Shown here in pieces: positions 3,210-5,758 of a stretch of DNA of 5,758 nucleotides. Each line of letters begins with the position of its first letter. Within the stretch, counting starts at the first letter, position 1. The stretch is taken from positions 1 through 5,758 of the forward strand of contig CANQRJ010000087.1 in NCBI GenBank assembly GCA_947626215.1, read 5' to 3'. This DNA comes from an uncultured Bacilli bacterium. Its GTDB lineage: Bacteria; Bacillota_I; Bacilli_A; RF39; UBA660. The position numbers and the translations under genes were made by a program. A model generated the notes under the pieces. That model was given only the letters and a program-made list of their open reading frames with translations, made no database searches and was not told the origin of the DNA.

Positions 3210-5758
3210 ATGAAAAAAGAAGAAGAAAATAAAAAAGGGATTTATTATGTTATAGCAATTGCTATAATTGTTATTATAATTTTGCTATTAATATTTTCTT
3301 GTAATCGTAATTTTAAAGTAGAATTATTAGTAGGTAATCAAGTATATTATAATACGAAGATTCAAAAAGGTGATACTTTAGAAAATATTGAAGAGCCTAC
3401 TAAAGATGGTTATATCTTTGATGGATGGTATTTCAATGATGAAAAGTTTGATATGGATACTCCTATCACAGAAGATATGCAACTTGAAGCAAGATGGGTA
3501 GAAGGGACTTTTAAAGTAGAATTTGAATTCAATAATGGTCAAGAATCTATTGTAAAAGAAGTAAAACCGAATACGACTGTAGAAGCTCCTAAAAAACCAA
3601 CCAATAAAGGATATACTTTTGGTGGATGGTATTTAGATGGTGAAAAGTATGACTTTGATACAAAAGTAAATCGTAGTCTTACTCTTACAGCAGCATGGAA
3701 TGAAGTAACAACAGCTTCTTATAAAGTAGAACATTATTTAATGGATCTTGATGGTAAGGATTATACTTTGGAAGATACAGAAACGTTTAAAGGAACTATT
3801 GATACAGAAGTTACTCCAAAAGTAAAAGAATATAAAGGATTTACTTCACCTGATAAAGAAACTGTTATAATTAAGAAAAATGGTTCAACCGTAGTTAAAT
3901 ACTACTATGAAAGAGAAAAATATACTTTAGACTTAAGTGGTGACTATGGTATAGAAAATATAGTTGGTGCAGGTACTTATTATTACGGAGAAAAAGTTAA
4001 AATTTCTTATAATTTAAAACCTGGTTATTCTTTTAGTAAATATAGTGAATCTTTAAAAGATGATGTATATACTATGAAAGATCATGATGTAACTATAGAA
4101 ATTTCAACAAAAGCCAATACAGATACCAATTATACTGTAGAACATTATTTAATGAATTTAGATAGAGAAAGTTATACTCTTCATGATACGGATATTTTAA
4201 AAGGAACAACTGATAGTAAAGTAACACCAAAAGTTAATAATTATGTAGGTTTTATTGCTCCTGAAGCTAAAACGGTAACTATTAATGGTGATGGATCTAC
4301 AATAGTAAGATATTACTATGAAAGAGAACAATATCAATTAAAAATAGAATTAGGTGAAGGAATATCACAAGTTGAAGGTTCTGGTACATATTCTTATGAA
4401 GAGAAGGTTAAAGTATCTGCTACTCTTAAAGAAGGATATGAAAATATTACTTGGAATCCATCTTTAAATAGTGATGGAACATATACCATGCCAGCAAGTG
4501 ATAGTACTCTTGTAGTTAGTGCTACACGTAAAACATTAAATTATTCTGTTTTACATTTAAAGACAAATAAAGAAAATAATACAATAGATACAACAATTAA
4601 TTCCGTTGAGGCTTGTGAAAATAGTAATTTGTGTGAAGTAGAAAATGCAGCTACTCTTTATAATACTGAAGTAACACCAACAACTAGGAGTTATGATGGT
4701 TTTGAAACTAAAGCTATCCCTAGTGTTCATATTACTGAAGAAGGTCAAGTAATAATTGTGGAATACTATCGTAGGGAATATACATTAACAGTTACAAAAG
4801 ATGAAGGAATTAAAAATTATACTGTAAAACCAAGTAAAGATAAATATTATTTTGAAGAAGCAATTACAATAAAAGCTTATGCTAATTCTTCAGGATATCA
4901 TGTTTTAGTTAATGATCAACCGGCTACTGATAATACATTGAATTACACAATGCCTGCTCACAACTTTACAGTTGAACTTAAAAGTCAAGGTCATTATATT
5001 AATGTAACTTATCATAAATTTGACGGGACAGTAGATAAAACAGTAGGAACAGATGGTAAAGGCGGACATAGATTTATCTATGGTCAAGATACAACTTTAG
5101 CTAGTAAAGATTCTTATAACGCTAAAGTAACTATTAAAAATTATAATGCTAATGCTAATTATAGTGATGGAGTTGTAGACTTTACCTATACGTTTAAAGG
5201 TTGGACAACAAATGCTAAAGGTGAAGGAACTCTTTATGAAACAGATTTATCTGCAATTTCAACACCTGATAGTTGTATTTCTCTAAATTTATATGCCAAA
5301 TACGACATTAAAGGAAGTATTACAGCTCCAACTAGTGGAAATGAAAATGTTAAATTTGTTGGCTTTTATACAGATGCTAATTATGAACATAAAATTTCTG
5401 AAGATGACTATACAAAATTTGTTGTAGATGGAGATACAACTATTTATGCTAAATGGGAAGAAACTTATTCTGTAAGACATATTATGATGGATACCGCTGG
5501 TAATTATCCAGAAATTACGACAGACCAAGCATGTACTGAGAGTAATTTATGTGTACTTGAAACTTTAAAATCTAGACCACTTAGTACCGTTACTACAAAA
5601 TTTGCAGAAAAGTTAGAAGGTACCTCTGTATGCGTTGACTGTGGTGACCACACTCCAGGTTTTGGCTTTAAAGCTTTGGAAAACCAAAAAACTGTTACTT
5701 TAAATGGTAAGGGAACCACTGTTGTAGAGTATAAATACGAAAGAAATAAATTCCATTT
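3210..5758 (+). CDS. Large N-terminally anchored MucBP/InlB-repeat surface protein, 5' part (3' end outside window)
   Basis: The frame is open from the ATG at 3210 to the window end, giving 849 codons and two extra bases with no stop. The N-terminus is short and charged (MKKEEENKKG), followed by a hydrophobic segment at residues 11-30 and Cys31. This fits a signal anchor or a lipoprotein signal. Modules in order are two InlB B-type repeats (35-97, 101-164); three MucBP-like plus divergent-InlB (Flg_new_2-like) pairs starting at residues 171, 308 and 445; a divergent InlB-like module (about 595-698); a short InlB B-type module (700-750); and a fourth MucBP-like module (from 753) that is cut off. 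MucBP domains (PF06458) are known in Gram-positive surface proteins and some bind mucus glycoproteins; binding by this protein is inference. Cysteines are at 31, 469, 475, 689, 775, 781, 808 and 811. Gene 2 has its own promoter and RBS, separated from gene 1 by a terminator. Whether the C-terminus carries a sortase motif cannot be seen. No enzymatic motif is visible. Confidence 0.94.
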   Translation, partial: MKKEEENKKGIYYVIAIAIIVIIILLLIFSCNRNFKVELLVGNQVYYNTKIQKGDTLENIEEPTKDGYIFDGWYFNDEKFDMDTPITEDMQLEARWVEGTFKVEFEFNNGQESIVKEVKPNTTVEAPKKPTNKGYTFGGWYLDGEKYDFDTKVNRSLTLTAAWNEVTTASYKVEHYLMDLDGKDYTLEDTETFKGTIDTEVTPKVKEYKGFTSPDKETVIIKKNGSTVVKYYYEREKYTLDLSGDYGIENIVGAGTYYYGEKVKISYNLKPGYSFSKYSESLKDDVYTMKDHDVTIEISTKANTDTNYTVEHYLMNLDRESYTLHDTDILKGTTDSKVTPKVNNYVGFIAPEAKTVTINGDGSTIVRYYYEREQYQLKIELGEGISQVEGSGTYSYEEKVKVSATLKEGYENITWNPSLNSDGTYTMPASDSTLVVSATRKTLNYSVLHLKTNKENNTIDTTINSVEACENSNLCEVENAATLYNTEVTPTTRSYDGFETKAIPSVHITEEGQVIIVEYYRREYTLTVTKDEGIKNYTVKPSKDKYYFEEAITIKAYANSSGYHVLVNDQPATDNTLNYTMPAHNFTVELKSQGHYINVTYHKFDGTVDKTVGTDGKGGHRFIYGQDTTLASKDSYNAKVTIKNYNANANYSDGVVDFTYTFKGWTTNAKGEGTLYETDLSAISTPDSCISLNLYAKYDIKGSITAPTSGNENVKFVGFYTDANYEHKISEDDYTKFVVDGDTTIYAKWEETYSVRHIMMDTAGNYPEITTDQACTESNLCVLETLKSRPLSTVTTKFAEKLEGTSVCVDCGDHTPGFGFKALENQKTVTLNGKGTTVVEYKYERNKFH
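3240..3302 (+). other. N-terminal membrane segment with possible lipobox
   Basis: Residues 11-30 are almost wholly Ile/Val/Leu/Ala/Tyr/Phe and are followed by Cys31 then Asn and Arg. The LLIFSC end is compatible with the relaxed lipoprotein pattern (Ser at -1, Phe at -2, Ile at -3, Cys within the first 35 residues, Lys near the start), although Phe at -2 is unusual. The preceding region has three Glu among four Lys, which is weakly positive for a secretion signal. A non-cleaved N-in signal anchor is the other reading. Confidence 0.75.
3312..3701 (+). repeat. Two tandem InlB B-type repeats of gene 2
   Basis: Residues 35-97 and 101-164 are canonical copies. Each has an F-K-V-E first strand, a P-T-x-x-GY-x-F-x-GWY core and a final A(R/A)W. 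They sit next to the membrane segment and may act as a stalk (inference). Confidence 0.92.
3717..4982 (+). repeat. Three tandem MucBP-like + divergent InlB supermodules
   Basis: MucBP-like units start with Y-x-V-x-H at residues 171, 308 and 445, exactly 137 residues (411 bases) apart. They end in YYYERE, YYYERE and YYRRE. Each is followed by a Flg_new_2-like unit (about 237-302, 374-441, 524-591) showing a Y-x-L-x(n)-G start, an E-K/A-(V/I)-x-(I/V) strand and a YTM(K/P)A-type end. Identical 18-base stretches (3726-3743 and 4137-4154) and identical TACTATGAAAGAGAA stretches keep the same 411-base offset between units 1 and 2. Unit 3 carries an extra loop with the cysteine pair 469/475. Confidence 0.85.
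4992..5459 (+). repeat. Divergent InlB-like modules
   Basis: Residues 595-698 have a YINVTYHKFDG start, a TYTFKGWTT core with a G-x-G-T-x-Y step, and a LNLYAKY end. This is an enlarged InlB-like module with an unusual Asn/Ala-rich middle (YNANANYSDG). Residues 700-750 form a short module with KFVGFYTD and TTIYAKW. Both are recognisable mainly by the GW/GF core and the AKY/AKW ending. Confidence 0.7.
5466..5758 (+). repeat. Fourth MucBP-like module, cysteine-bearing, truncated by window end
   Basis: Starting with YSVRHIMMD (residue 753) and reaching VVEYKYERNKF, this is a MucBP-like unit enlarged by two loops. One is an ACTESNLC loop (Cys775/Cys781), also seen in unit 3 as ACENSNLC. The other contains C-V-D-C (Cys808/Cys811) followed by GDHTPGFGF. 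The ERNKF end suggests another Flg_new_2-like unit follows outside the window. Confidence 0.7.

Noticed and set aside
4557..4748. Minus-strand open frame of 63 codons
   Set aside because: It lies antisense inside the MucBP-like array of gene 2, shows no domain, and is the complement of A-rich coding sequence, giving a Phe/Ile/Cys-rich product.
4905..5087. Minus-strand open frame of 60 codons
   Set aside because: It is antisense to gene 2 with low-complexity Ile/Cys/Ser content and no recognisable module.
5289..5719. Two overlapping minus-strand open frames (5289-5528 and 5504-5719)
   Set aside because: Both are antisense to clear InlB-like and MucBP-like modules of gene 2, with no homology features of their own.
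1..5758. Alternative genetic code (TGA = Trp), as in Mycoplasma-type relatives
   Set aside because: All tryptophans in the two long frames are TGG at conserved GW/AKW positions, and no in-frame TGA occurs, so the standard bacterial code suffices.

Overview
The window is AT-rich (roughly 30% G+C by eye) and suggests a low-GC Firmicutes/Bacilli-type bacterium, possibly one of the uncultured gut lineages rich in repeat-built surface proteins. The evidence is a strong AGGAGG ribosome binding site, sigma-A-like promoter elements, an intrinsic terminator, and typical Gram-positive surface modules (Listeria-Bacteroides/InlB B-type repeats and MucBP-like repeats). Every tryptophan codon I read in the two long frames is TGG and no in-frame TGA occurs, so the standard bacterial code fits and the Mycoplasma-type code is not needed. 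No taxon can be fixed from this alone.

Only two genes are present, both on the + strand and both cut by the window edges. Gene 1 (1-3090) is the 3' part of a very long extracytoplasmic repeat protein. Its reading frame is open from base 1, so the methionine at 241 is internal. It is built from a ~150-residue repeat that I do not recognise (three well-conserved copies, two diverged copies and the tail of another), with three InlB B-type repeats between the later copies. It ends without a sortase motif or membrane tail.

The 119-base gap (3091-3209) holds a terminator hairpin directly after gene 1, three perfect TTGACA hexamers, a -10-like box and a consensus Shine-Dalgarno sequence. Gene 2 is therefore probably transcribed from its own promoter rather than as a simple operon with gene 1.

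Gene 2 (3210 to beyond 5758) starts with a short charged N-terminus and one hydrophobic segment ending in a possible lipobox. Two InlB B-type repeats follow, then three tandem MucBP-like plus divergent-InlB supermodules starting exactly 137 residues apart, then further InlB-like modules and a fourth, cysteine-bearing MucBP-like module that runs off the window.

The two genes look like neighbouring members of a family of large N-terminally anchored or secreted cell-surface proteins, probably involved in adhesion or surface interaction (inference). No enzyme, RNA gene, CRISPR array, mobile element or defence system is visible. The points most worth following are the unrecognised repeat domain, a sharply bounded 94%-identical DNA patch between two of its copies, and recurring C-x5-C cysteine pairs in both proteins.
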